Source: Saprospiraceae bacterium
Lineage (GTDB): Bacteria; Bacteroidota; Bacteroidia; Chitinophagales; Saprospiraceae
Assembly (NCBI GenBank): GCA_016787575.1
Contig: JAEUUO010000010.1
Coordinates: 124,001-188,000 of the forward strand
Reading direction: 5' to 3'
Length of the DNA stretch: 64,000 bases
The notes under the pieces are model-generated. The model worked only from the letters and a program-made list of their open reading frames with translations. It was not told where the DNA came from and did not search any database. This document shows positions 35,763-45,213 of this stretch, in pieces. Each line of letters begins with the position of its first letter. The stretch's first letter is position 1. A program made the translations under genes and the position numbers.

Positions 35763-38700
35763 ATGATCTATAAAATACTATGTAAACACTTTTTGCCTTT
35801 TATTCTCTTTTTTTGCCTTTATCAACCAGAGTCTCTTTACGCGCAAGCCAAATGTGTGCAATTTGACCTTATAGGTGGATCCGCCCCAAAAGGAGATTGT
35901 ATTTGGATACCCGTCAGAGTGTATCGATTTGACACCATTCTGTCTGTTCAGTTTGGAATTGCATACGATCCACTCCTGGTCATGCCTGTAGCCAGATGGG
36001 CCAACAACAGCTTGGTTGGGCTTGACACCAGCAATAATATCAATTTTGACAATACCCGTAAAATTGTTCGTTTCCTTTGGGCAAATCCAAATGGAAATTG
36101 TGCCGGCTTAAAAGACGGAGATACCCTGATTATGATCAAGTTTAAATTGATTGGAGAACCTGGAAGTTGCACAAATATTAATTTTTTCAACAAATCGCCC
36201 ATTCAAAATGAAGTTTTGGATTGCAATGCCGATGAATATTGTTTTGAAGAAATAAACCCTGGTGATAATCAAATTTGCATTGGTCAACCTGTCGACTTAT
36301 GTGTAATTAGTTATTCTTGCGGAACCTTTACAAATACTGGAACGATAACTATAAAACCTTATGGAGGGACAGCACCTTACACAGTAGATAAATTAACGGC
36401 ACCAACGCAACAAGACATTCTTCAAAAAAGTGGAGATTGTGTAATATATAACAATCTTTTTCCCGGAAATTACCAGATCCGGGTTACGGACGCAACTGGT
36501 AAAGACACTATACTCAACCTTGTTATAGGACTGGCCAGCCCCATTGCTATTTTTCAAAACGGTCTCAAGAATCCTACTTGTTGGAATACTTCCGATGGTT
36601 CAATTTCTATCCGAATTACAGGAGGAACTGGTTCATATGTTATTGGTTGGCGTCCATTAAATTCATATGGGGTAACAACTATTAATAAATTGCCTGTTGG
36701 AACATACATGGTGAATGTAAAAGATTCTGTTGGTTGTTATGCCCAAGATAGTTTTACGCTATTTGCAGATACTTTGTTTGGCCAGGCAAATATTGTAAAA
36801 GACGCAAGTTGTAAAAATGATGGAATTGTTTTAGCGCGCGCTACAGGAGGAGACCCCTGTCCAGTTACAGGATATTGTTTTTATTGGAGTCAAAATACCA
36901 GTGATAATATTTGTGATACCGTGAGCATCAATGACAGTCTTTCCGGAAATCAATTTGTAATTATTGAAGATTGCAGGGGATGCAGAGATACACAGTATTT
37001 TGAGGTAAAGTTTTCCGGAAATTTAATGGATTCATTGGTAATTGATACTATAAAGTGTTTTGGGGATAGTGGCCGCATTTATTCATACATTAGTTCATCT
37101 GGCACTTTAAATACACCCTGTCTTTTTCAGCTTACCAATCAGTTAAACCAGTCAGTTTTTGGGGGACAAAATGGAGTTTCTACCTACATCAGTCCTAAAA
37201 TCCCTAAAGGGACATACTATTTAAAAATAACCGATAATGCTGGCTGCGAACGGATTGATACGATTGTTTTAGCAGAACCTAGCAAATTGGAAATTCTTGA
37301 AAATTCAATTGATACTACTGAATCCTGTTTACCAGGAAAGGATGCTTTTATAGATATACGCGGATTTGGAGGTGTAGCCGGGTATTCCTATGTGTGGAAT
37401 ACTTCGTTTATTGGTTCCAGGATTACCAATCTTTCACAAGGAAACTATACCGTCACAGTAACTGATGTAAATGGTTGTACACTTTCAAAATCCTATCAGG
37501 TGATTCAACCAAATGGACCTGTTATCGACAGCTTCAAACTTATAAAACCAGTTTGTCCAGGCGATGCAACGGGACGAATTGAAGTAGTATATACCCTCGG
37601 ATCGAGACCCATTCAATCATTCAAATGGAATGTACCCGGCAATACTTCAGTAATTAATAATGTGGCTGCCGGTACTTATTATGTTACAATTACTGACCAA
37701 AATGGTTGCGAAGCCATAGATTCTGTAACCTTAGATGTGTCGGGAAATGCAATTAAAATAAATTCTACCAATATCAGAGATCCACAATGTTTTGGGAAAA
37801 ATGATGGTTTTATCATTGTCAATGTTTCAGGTGGTCAGGGTGTTTTAATTTACAATTGGGATAATGGAATTCAAAATGCTGTAAATACCAATTTAAATGC
37901 AGGTACTTATTGTTTGCATGTTGATGATATGGGAGGATGCCCTGCTTTAGACACCTGTTTTACCTTGGTTGATCCAATTAAAACTGCTATCCAACTTTCA
38001 TCGATTAAAGCACCAACCTGTGCCACTGTTGGGACTTGTGATGCACAAGCAATTATATTGGCTACAGGTAAAGATTCGACCTATTCTATAACCTGGCCAA
38101 ATGGAGAACAGGTATTCATAAACTCAGACACTACCAATACTTTATGTTCCGGAAATCAATACGTAATTGTAACCAACGGATTTTGTGCGGATACTTTTTT
38201 CTTTAATGTTCCTGCTGCAATTCCTATTAGTGTTGATACTCCTGGTTTAAGCATCATTCCTCCGCGTTGTTATTTATCAAATGATGGACAAATTAATATT
38301 AAAGCAAAAGGAGGGACAGGACCTTATCAATATTGTTGGGTCAACCCCATGGTAAATACACCAAGCCTGAGCAATCTGGGAGATGGTATGTATTACATTA
38401 ATATTAAAGATAGTTTCAATTGCATTCATCAAGATTCAATTCGATTAAGACAACCGGATTCTGTTCGGGTGGATGTTATTTTAGGGGCAACCCTGGATAT
38501 CAGTTGTTCCGGAAGAAATGATGGAAGAATCACAACGGCATGGACGGGTGGAAATCGAGGCAAAGCTACATTTAGTTGGAATCCAAATTTAAATCAAGAT
38601 TCGGTTGCAGTCAATCTACCCGTTGGAAATTATGTTTTGACTGTGACAGATATTAAAGGCTGCACCGGTACTGCCAGTTACAATATAAAGGAACCTCCAC

Positions 38701-39491
38701 CTCTTCAATTTACATTGAGTCCATTAGACACCCCTAGATGTACAAATGATCAAATTTTATTCAGCGTACTTCAGGCAAATGGAGGTAGTGGACCATTGTA
38801 CCGCTTTACAGTAGATAATGGCGCACCCAATAACTTAAATGAAACCGTTCCTTTGTTTAGTGGCTCATACATGGTCCGGATTTATGACAAGAACAATTGT
38901 TATGTAGATACTACAATCAGCATCAGCAATCCTACAAATTTTCTCAGTTTAGATTTTGGAAAGGACATAGATACTATTCAGTTAGGAGATAGTATTTTTC
39001 TTGATGGAAGATTAAATTCAAATGTTTTAATTGATTCAATAATTTGGAATCCGTCAGGTTCAGTAAGCACCCCCGGCAATGCAAGTTCATTTGTCCGGCC
39101 TGGTAGAAATACTGAATATGTATTGACAGTTATAGATGAAAACGGCTGTGAGGCAAGTGATAAAATCACAATCATTGTGAGGAATGCGCGCAAATTATAT
39201 GTACCAAATGCATTTTCTCCAAATGGTGACAATATCAATGATTTTTTTACAATTACAACCGGAGTTGGAGTGGATGCCATTAAATCAATTCAGGTTTTTG
39301 ACCGCTGGGGCAACAAAGTATATAATGAAGAAAATCCGGACATTAGTAATGGAACAATCAATACCTGGAACGGGCGATTTGGAAATACAGGTGATTATAT
39401 GAATCCAGGAGTATTTGTGTATCTGATTGAAGTCTTATTTAGGGATGGAACAACAATCGTGTATCGTGGAGATTTAAGTTTGCTTAGATAA
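35763..39491 (+). CDS. Cohesin and SprB-repeat adhesin with gliding/type IX C-terminal domain
   Basis: A 1242-residue surface protein. Signal peptide about 1-28. Residues about 30-150 resemble a cohesin domain (VQFGIAYDPLLV, then a strand-rich sandwich). From roughly 180 to 1120 many SprB-type repeats follow, each with a GGTGPY/W-like core, a Cys and an ending such as VTDANGC. The last 95 residues are a gliding-motility-associated C-terminal domain (VPNAFSPNGDNINDFF, FDRWGNKVY, GVFVYLIEV), which marks export by the type IX system. Probably an adhesin or scaffolding protein on the cell surface. Cys spacing is regular. Confidence 0.85.
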   Translation: MIYKILCKHFLPFILFFCLYQPESLYAQAKCVQFDLIGGSAPKGDCIWIPVRVYRFDTILSVQFGIAYDPLLVMPVARWANNSLVGLDTSNNINFDNTRKIVRFLWANPNGNCAGLKDGDTLIMIKFKLIGEPGSCTNINFFNKSPIQNEVLDCNADEYCFEEINPGDNQICIGQPVDLCVISYSCGTFTNTGTITIKPYGGTAPYTVDKLTAPTQQDILQKSGDCVIYNNLFPGNYQIRVTDATGKDTILNLVIGLASPIAIFQNGLKNPTCWNTSDGSISIRITGGTGSYVIGWRPLNSYGVTTINKLPVGTYMVNVKDSVGCYAQDSFTLFADTLFGQANIVKDASCKNDGIVLARATGGDPCPVTGYCFYWSQNTSDNICDTVSINDSLSGNQFVIIEDCRGCRDTQYFEVKFSGNLMDSLVIDTIKCFGDSGRIYSYISSSGTLNTPCLFQLTNQLNQSVFGGQNGVSTYISPKIPKGTYYLKITDNAGCERIDTIVLAEPSKLEILENSIDTTESCLPGKDAFIDIRGFGGVAGYSYVWNTSFIGSRITNLSQGNYTVTVTDVNGCTLSKSYQVIQPNGPVIDSFKLIKPVCPGDATGRIEVVYTLGSRPIQSFKWNVPGNTSVINNVAAGTYYVTITDQNGCEAIDSVTLDVSGNAIKINSTNIRDPQCFGKNDGFIIVNVSGGQGVLIYNWDNGIQNAVNTNLNAGTYCLHVDDMGGCPALDTCFTLVDPIKTAIQLSSIKAPTCATVGTCDAQAIILATGKDSTYSITWPNGEQVFINSDTTNTLCSGNQYVIVTNGFCADTFFFNVPAAIPISVDTPGLSIIPPRCYLSNDGQINIKAKGGTGPYQYCWVNPMVNTPSLSNLGDGMYYINIKDSFNCIHQDSIRLRQPDSVRVDVILGATLDISCSGRNDGRITTAWTGGNRGKATFSWNPNLNQDSVAVNLPVGNYVLTVTDIKGCTGTASYNIKEPPPLQFTLSPLDTPRCTNDQILFSVLQANGGSGPLYRFTVDNGAPNNLNETVPLFSGSYMVRIYDKNNCYVDTTISISNPTNFLSLDFGKDIDTIQLGDSIFLDGRLNSNVLIDSIIWNPSGSVSTPGNASSFVRPGRNTEYVLTVIDENGCEASDKITIIVRNARKLYVPNAFSPNGDNINDFFTITTGVGVDAIKSIQVFDRWGNKVYNEENPDISNGTINTWNGRFGNTGDYMNPGVFVYLIEVLFRDGTTIVYRGDLSLLR

Positions 39492-39554
39492 TACTAAATT
39501 TAATTTCAAATTTGCAAAAACGGATTTAGCAATTTCCTATTCTAAATGCGAATT

Positions 39555-40739
39555 CTATTTCAATAGAAAAAAACTACCTTTAACTTTGTAGTCCACATTT
39601 TTACATGCATAAGAAATCCGATAATAATAAGTTCCGGGTGTAAGTACTTTGCCATTCCAAGTACCATCCCATTGACTTTTAGGATCTTCATATCGAACAA
39701 TTAGGGAACCATTTCTATCGAAAATATCAAAATAGTGTAATGACTCAATAATATAATTATTGGAAATAAAAAACACATCGTTTACTTGATCGCTATTGGG
39801 TGAAAAAGCGGTGGGTAAGCGAAGCTGTGAACAATCAATTTTAGACGTATCAATGACTTTTATCAATACACTGTCTGTCGCACTGCAAAACCCATGTTTA
39901 ACATTGAGAAAATACTTTGTTGTTTGCAAAGGACTTGCAACAGGGTTTAAAATTGATGTCGAACTCAAACCACCGGATGGAGTCCATTGAATATTGGTAG
40001 CACAATTACTTTCAGATCTCATAGTAAAAGAGGAGCCTGCAAAAATCAGGCTATCAGATGTTAAAATTTGATCTTGAAGAAATTGTTCGCTTTTAACCTG
40101 TGAACTATTCAAACTATAGTTTGTAACATAAACATTATCCAACAAGCCATTTATTTTAGAAGCAAAATTACAGGGAGAACCATTAAAACTAATTGGCACA
40201 TTGTTATTCAATCTCAATATAAAATTTGAAGACTGTTCATCTTTTAAATCACCATTTATAAATAATCGAAATTGCCCGGCAGTCCGGGTAAGCACGATTT
40301 GTTGCCAGCACTGACCTGCATCAGCCTTTCCAACTAATTGAATAAATTTATCAAACCCTTGTTGCAAGGAACAAACGAAAGTTGAATCTTTAGATTGGTA
40401 TACAATCATGAATGAGGTATCTGCATTGCAGTTTTTCATCTTAGAAAGAATATCAAAATTCCCGATCCCCGGTTGAATGGCTATTGAAAAACCCAAGCTG
40501 AAGTCCCCGTAAAAAAACGTATCCGCTTGAATTGGCAAGCTGAATACTTGGCTATTAAGTTCCAATGCTTCATTTTCCAATCCACATATACAAACCGGAG
40601 CTTTTGAAGTAGAAGCAGGATTGGTTTGTTGTGAAAGTTCTGTTAACGAGCATTGGTTAAACGTGTAACTAAATTTCAATTTTTGCTGAGCTGGTAGCAA
40701 AAGCGGTAAAAAAAGTATAAAAAACAGTGTCCGATTCAT
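39555..40739 (-). CDS. LamG-like secreted protein with gliding C-terminal domain
   Basis: A 394-residue secreted protein. Signal peptide 1-17 (LLPAQ). About residues 20-220 look like a LamG/concanavalin-type sandwich (FSLGFSIAIQPGIGNFDIL, LFINGDLKDEQ, INGLLDNVYV). About 230-295 is an Ig-like strand module, and the last 95 residues are a gliding-motility-associated C-terminal domain (LPTAFSPNSDQVNDVF, FDRNGSLIV). It is convergent with the SprB-repeat gene, with 63 nt between the stop codons. Confidence 0.8.
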   Translation of the reverse strand: MNRTLFFILFLPLLLPAQQKLKFSYTFNQCSLTELSQQTNPASTSKAPVCICGLENEALELNSQVFSLPIQADTFFYGDFSLGFSIAIQPGIGNFDILSKMKNCNADTSFMIVYQSKDSTFVCSLQQGFDKFIQLVGKADAGQCWQQIVLTRTAGQFRLFINGDLKDEQSSNFILRLNNNVPISFNGSPCNFASKINGLLDNVYVTNYSLNSSQVKSEQFLQDQILTSDSLIFAGSSFTMRSESNCATNIQWTPSGGLSSTSILNPVASPLQTTKYFLNVKHGFCSATDSVLIKVIDTSKIDCSQLRLPTAFSPNSDQVNDVFFISNNYIIESLHYFDIFDRNGSLIVRYEDPKSQWDGTWNGKVLTPGTYYYRISYACKNVDYKVKGSFFLLK

Positions 40740-40820
40740 AAAGACTCAAAATTATGAATTCCTTAAGGGAATAAACCTTGTTTTTTGAAAAAGGTCTAAA
40801 AGTGGGTATAAAAATATATG

Positions 40821-40828
40821 TAGTTTTG
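40821..40828 (+). promoter_or_regulatory. -7 promoter box of tatC
   Basis: TAGTTTTG fits TAnnTTTG, 19 nt before the ATG at 40848. Confidence 0.5.
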
Positions 40829-40847
40829 CCTTTGCTTCGAATCCATT

Positions 40848-41675
40848 ATGTTAGCAAGACTGTTTAGAAATAAGGTACAAACCATTCCTGCAGACCAGGA
40901 AATGAGTTTTCTGGATCATATCGATGCCCTTCGTGGTCACTTATTTCGTTCAGCCGCATACATTTGTATTGCAGCTGTTGTAGTTTTTACTCAAAAAAAA
41001 TTTGTGATTGATACCGTGGTTCTAGGCCCGGTTCATGAAGATTTTGTCACATATCGTTTTTTTTGCAATTTATCAGAATTAACCTGCATATCTCCCGGAA
41101 ATATCAAATTGTTTACCAGAGAATTGAGCGAGCAATTGATTATTCACCTTAAAGTAAGTTTTTTTATAGGATTAATTCTGGCATTTCCGCTGGTTTTTTG
41201 GGAATTCTGGCGGTTTGTAAAACCAGGTTTGTATGATAAAGAAGTAAAAGCAACAACTGGAGTTATCTTTTGGTGCACCTTGCTGTTTATATCCGGGGTT
41301 CTTTTTGGATATTATATTTTAGCACCCTTCTCCATAGCTTTTTTAGCATCTTACAACGTCAGTGATTTAGTAGAAAGTTCTGCAAGTTTAAGTTCGTACG
41401 TGGATTCGATGACTATGTACACCATGGCTACAGGATTGGTTTTCGAATTGCCTTTGGTCGTTTATTTTTTGGCCAAACTTGGGATCATGGGTCCCGGATT
41501 TATGCGCACGTATAGAAGACATGCGATTGTTGTGATAGCAATTGTTGCAGCTATCATTACACCTCCGGATGTAACTTCCATGTTGGTTGTTACATTTCCA
41601 TTGTTATTGTTATATGAATTGAGTATTTATGTCGCTGCTTATAATTATCCAAAAGAAGCAAAGCCTTTGACATGA
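40848..41675 (+). CDS. tatC: Twin-arginine translocase subunit TatC
   Basis: A 275-residue TatC with six membrane helices and the N-terminal FLDHIDALRGHLF segment that binds twin-arginine signals, the FPLVFWEFWRFVKPGL helix and the late TPPDVTSMLVVTFPLLLLYE segment. TatA/TatB is not in the window. It overlaps the next gene by 4 nt (ATGA). Confidence 0.95.
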   Translation: MLARLFRNKVQTIPADQEMSFLDHIDALRGHLFRSAAYICIAAVVVFTQKKFVIDTVVLGPVHEDFVTYRFFCNLSELTCISPGNIKLFTRELSEQLIIHLKVSFFIGLILAFPLVFWEFWRFVKPGLYDKEVKATTGVIFWCTLLFISGVLFGYYILAPFSIAFLASYNVSDLVESSASLSSYVDSMTMYTMATGLVFELPLVVYFLAKLGIMGPGFMRTYRRHAIVVIAIVAAIITPPDVTSMLVVTFPLLLLYELSIYVAAYNYPKEAKPLT

Positions 41676-42109
41676 TTCGAATTTCTTCATCCTTAACTTT
41701 GGGCTTATCCATTTTCATACCTGTATTCTGGTTTGTTTTTTTTGGAAGCCTATGTTTGTTCTTTGTTTTTCAAGATCCGGAAGATTTGCCTTTCTCAAAT
41801 CCAATACCTTTTAAAATTGGATTTGTTTGCTTTTATTTATTTTTTGGATTTTGGATCTACTATTTGTTATTTCAACTCAGACGCATTGAATTGGATGATG
41901 CGAATCTATACATCACGAATTATTTTAAAACAATTAAAGTTCCTTTAGCACAAGTTGAATCTATTTCAATCCTTTCAGTTATTGGAATCAAGCGGGTAAA
42001 AATTAAACTGTCTTTTAAAAGCAGCCTAGGTACTAAAATTCGTTTTATTTGTGATGATGCACGCTTAACCTATTTTAAAACGTGCCTCGATAATAGCAAA
42101 GCAACCTAA
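41672..42109 (+). CDS. Two-helix membrane protein with PH-like domain
   Basis: A 145-residue protein with two hydrophobic helices (about 10-32 and 48-66) and a C-terminal strand-rich segment (RRIELDDANLYITNYFKTI, then VPLAQVESISI) like bacterial PH-like (YdbT/bPH) domains. No function is known. It overlaps tatC by 4 nt, so they are co-transcribed. Confidence 0.65.
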   Translation: MIRISSSLTLGLSIFIPVFWFVFFGSLCLFFVFQDPEDLPFSNPIPFKIGFVCFYLFFGFWIYYLLFQLRRIELDDANLYITNYFKTIKVPLAQVESISILSVIGIKRVKIKLSFKSSLGTKIRFICDDARLTYFKTCLDNSKAT

Positions 42110-42279
42110 ATGTTTTATTTTCAAAAGGGTAATACTGAAATAGTAAAATCCTTTAATGCCACAATCCTAATTTGCCAAAATGTTAAAAGATTCTGCACTG
42201 CAATCATTCAATACATTTAATAAAGACACAGGTGAAAATTTGTAACATTGAATAAGTTAGGATTGCAACATTTAAACAT

Positions 42280-43845
42280 TTATCCCTTTGACTCCAACCT
42301 TATTACCGGACAAATCATTTCTTCCATCGATATCCCTCCATGCTGAAATGTATTTTTATAATAATTTTGGAAGTAGTTGTAATTATTAGGATATAGAAAA
42401 TAATAATTTTCCTTTGCGAATATAAAAGTAGAAGATAAATTGGGACGTGGCAAGCCCACTTTGTTTGGGTCCTTGATTTCAAGGATATCCTTTTTTTCGT
42501 AATTCAGATTTTTACCTACCTTATATCGAAGATTGCTGGTTGTTTCACGGTCTGCAATAACTTTGCTTGGATCTTTAACACGAATGGTTCCATGATCGGT
42601 TGCAATAAATAACTGCACTTTTTGTTGACTGATTTTTTGCAGGGTTGCCCAAAGTGGAGAATGCATAAACCAACTTCTAGTTAAGGAACGGTATGCTTTT
42701 TCATCTGAAGCCAATTCTTTCAAAACTTCCATTTCTGTGCGGGCGTGGGACAACATGTCTATAAAATTATAAACAATCAAACTAAGATTGTTTTGCAATA
42801 AATTGTGAGCTGAATCCACTAAATTCTTACCGTGGCTTGCATTTGTAACTTTAAAATACTCAAATTTTAAATCTTTTTGAAGGCTTCTTTTTACCAAGTT
42901 AGCAAACAGGTCAGGCTCTTTTAAATTTTTGCCACCTTCCTCATTATCATTGAGCCACCAATCCGGATAGTGTTTTTCAATATCAGCTGGCATTAATCCT
43001 GCAAACAATGCATTTCTGCTGTACTGGGTGGTTGTTGGCAAAATACTAAATGAAAAATCCTCTTCTTCAATAGAAAACAATTCAGCTATAACCGGCTCGA
43101 TAATTTTCCACTGATCATAGCGGAGATTATCTAACAAAACAAAAACGCTCGGACGATCCTCTTTAAGATAAGGAAATACTTTTTTTAACATGAGCTGATG
43201 AGACCAGACAGGCTGATCTTTGCCGGGATTTTCAAACCATTTTTGGTAATTATTAATGATGTATTTTGAAAACTCTGTATTTGCTTCCGCCTTTTGGTTT
43301 ATTAATATTTCATGCATTTCCGTAGATGCATTTTGATCAAATTTTAACTCCCACTGTATAAGTTTTCTGTAAATGTCAACCCAGCTTTTATAATCCGGAT
43401 TGCTGTTTATTTCCATAAAGAGATTCCTGAATGCAACCTGGTAATCCATGGTATTCTTTTCAGATACCAGTCGTTTATTATCCATTAATTTTTTAATGGT
43501 CATAACCAACTGATTTGGGTTTACCGGTTTAATGAGGTAATCTGCAATTTCAGAGCCGATGGCTTCCTCCATTATATTTTCAGCTTCATTTTTGGTAACC
43601 ATGACCACAGGCTGTTGAATCCCTCTTTGTCTTAGTCTGTTCAGAGTTTCCAATCCAGTAATCCCAGGCATGCTTTCATCTAAAAATATTAAATCCACCG
43701 ACTTGGGATCTTTGTCTAAGATGTCAAGAACATCGTGCCCATTTGTAGTCGTTGTAAGATGATATCCTTTCTTCTCTAGAAAAAAAAGTTGTGGTTTTAG
43801 CAGATCAATTTCATCATCCGCCCAAAGTATCCTTATTTTATCCAT
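42280..43845 (-). CDS. porX: Type IX secretion regulator PorX (response regulator-PglZ)
   Basis: A 521-residue two-part protein. Residues 1-120 are a response-regulator receiver (WADDE, phospho-acceptor Asp56 in FLDESMPG, Lys in LIKPV). The rest is an alkaline phosphatase-fold PglZ domain with metal motifs DNLRYDQW, TTTQYSRNALF and ATDHGTIRV. It matches PorX of Porphyromonas and Flavobacterium, which acts with PorY and SigP in type IX secretion, and whose PglZ domain is reported to hydrolyse oligonucleotides. It is divergent from the HD hydrolase with 57 nt between starts. Confidence 0.93.
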   Translation of the reverse strand: MDKIRILWADDEIDLLKPQLFFLEKKGYHLTTTTNGHDVLDILDKDPKSVDLIFLDESMPGITGLETLNRLRQRGIQQPVVMVTKNEAENIMEEAIGSEIADYLIKPVNPNQLVMTIKKLMDNKRLVSEKNTMDYQVAFRNLFMEINSNPDYKSWVDIYRKLIQWELKFDQNASTEMHEILINQKAEANTEFSKYIINNYQKWFENPGKDQPVWSHQLMLKKVFPYLKEDRPSVFVLLDNLRYDQWKIIEPVIAELFSIEEEDFSFSILPTTTQYSRNALFAGLMPADIEKHYPDWWLNDNEEGGKNLKEPDLFANLVKRSLQKDLKFEYFKVTNASHGKNLVDSAHNLLQNNLSLIVYNFIDMLSHARTEMEVLKELASDEKAYRSLTRSWFMHSPLWATLQKISQQKVQLFIATDHGTIRVKDPSKVIADRETTSNLRYKVGKNLNYEKKDILEIKDPNKVGLPRPNLSSTFIFAKENYYFLYPNNYNYFQNYYKNTFQHGGISMEEMICPVIRLESKG

Positions 43846-43902
43846 AAATTTGATGGCCTTTTAGAAGAAACGATTCAAACTGAAAAGATAGTATTTAAAT
43901 CC

Positions 43903-45114
43903 ATGCCGACAAATCCAGTCAAAATTATAAATGATCCAATCTATGGATTTATTATGGTTCCAAAAGGAATACTTACTGATTTAATGGACCATCCCTGGTT
44001 TCAACGATTGCGCCGCATAAAACAACTCGGATTGAGTCATTTTGTTTATCCAGGAGCCGTACATACACGTTTTCAACATGCATTGGGAGCATTTCATTTA
44101 ATAACAAAATCCCTTGAAGCATTAAAACTCAAAGGCTATAAAATTACCCCTGAAGAAATGGAAGCTGCCCAAATTGCAATTTTATTGCATGACGTCGGCC
44201 ATGGTCCATTTTCTCATGTTTTGGAGCACAGTTTGGTGCCTGTTGACCATGAGAACCTCACACTTCTAATCATGCAAGATCTAAATAAAGAATTCAATGG
44301 TGCACTAGAACTTGCCATTCAAATATTTCAGAAAAAATATCCTAAATATTTTCTGAGTCAATTGGTTTCTAGTCAATTGGATGTAGATCGCATGGATTAT
44401 CTTAACAGGGATAGTTTTTTTACTGGAGTCGCTGAAGGAACTATTGGGTACGATCGCATCCTGAACATGATGGGCATTGATAATGAACGACTGGTTTTTG
44501 AAGAAAAAGCAGTTCTGTCAATTGAAAGTTATCTTTCTGCAAGACGACTTATGTATTGGCAAGTATATATGCACAAAACTTCCTTAATGGCAGAACACAT
44601 GCTTCAGGTTTTACTAAGCTTATGCAAACTTGAAGCTGAAATGGTCCCATTGGCACCTAAAGGCTTGCATTATTTTCTATACGAAAAGAAGCAAAAAGGA
44701 AATTTAGAAGATCCCGCTTCTTTGTTAAATGCTTTTAAAAATATTGACGACAACGATATAGAAATGTTATTAAAAAACTGCATTCATTCAGCCGATAAAC
44801 TAATTGCATATTTGGCAAATTGCTTATTGAGTCGAAAATTTTTTAAAATAATTTACAATCAAAGCAATTTTTCAAATGAGCTAATTACCCAATATCGCGA
44901 ACAAACTGAAACTTCTCTATTGATTTCTAAAACCCATTCATCCAAGCTGGTGTATGAAAATCCTTTAGAATTTCAGGCTTACAACCCATTTGAAGATGAA
45001 ATCATGATTCAAACAAAATCATCCGGGATAATCAAACTTTCAGAAGCAATTACAATTGATCACTTTACTAAAAAGGAACTTAAATATTTTCTTGGAATTC
45101 CAAAGGAAAATTAA
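43903..45114 (+). CDS. HD-domain phosphohydrolase
   Basis: A 403-residue HD-superfamily hydrolase of the dGTPase-like type. Metal-binding motifs: RFQHALGAFHL with His near 52, LLHDVGHGPFSH (His-Asp at about 96-97) and the downstream Asp in SQLDVDRMDYL. Family members cleave nucleotide triphosphates or remove phosphates from nucleotides. It is divergent from porX, a proximity also seen in other Bacteroidota. The substrate is not known. Confidence 0.85.
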   Translation: MPTNPVKIINDPIYGFIMVPKGILTDLMDHPWFQRLRRIKQLGLSHFVYPGAVHTRFQHALGAFHLITKSLEALKLKGYKITPEEMEAAQIAILLHDVGHGPFSHVLEHSLVPVDHENLTLLIMQDLNKEFNGALELAIQIFQKKYPKYFLSQLVSSQLDVDRMDYLNRDSFFTGVAEGTIGYDRILNMMGIDNERLVFEEKAVLSIESYLSARRLMYWQVYMHKTSLMAEHMLQVLLSLCKLEAEMVPLAPKGLHYFLYEKKQKGNLEDPASLLNAFKNIDDNDIEMLLKNCIHSADKLIAYLANCLLSRKFFKIIYNQSNFSNELITQYREQTETSLLISKTHSSKLVYENPLEFQAYNPFEDEIMIQTKSSGIIKLSEAITIDHFTKKELKYFLGIPKEN

Positions 45115-45213
45115 TTTTATTCTAAATGAATAATAAATCTTAAAATTCGTTCATTTAATTGGTCACAATAAAAATCCTAATTTCAATTACCTTCACACAC
45201 AATTTCATAGAAC

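Noticed and set aside
42110..42279. Short plus-strand frames after the PH-like gene
   Set aside because: About 20-35 codons, no promoter box and no recognisable domain.
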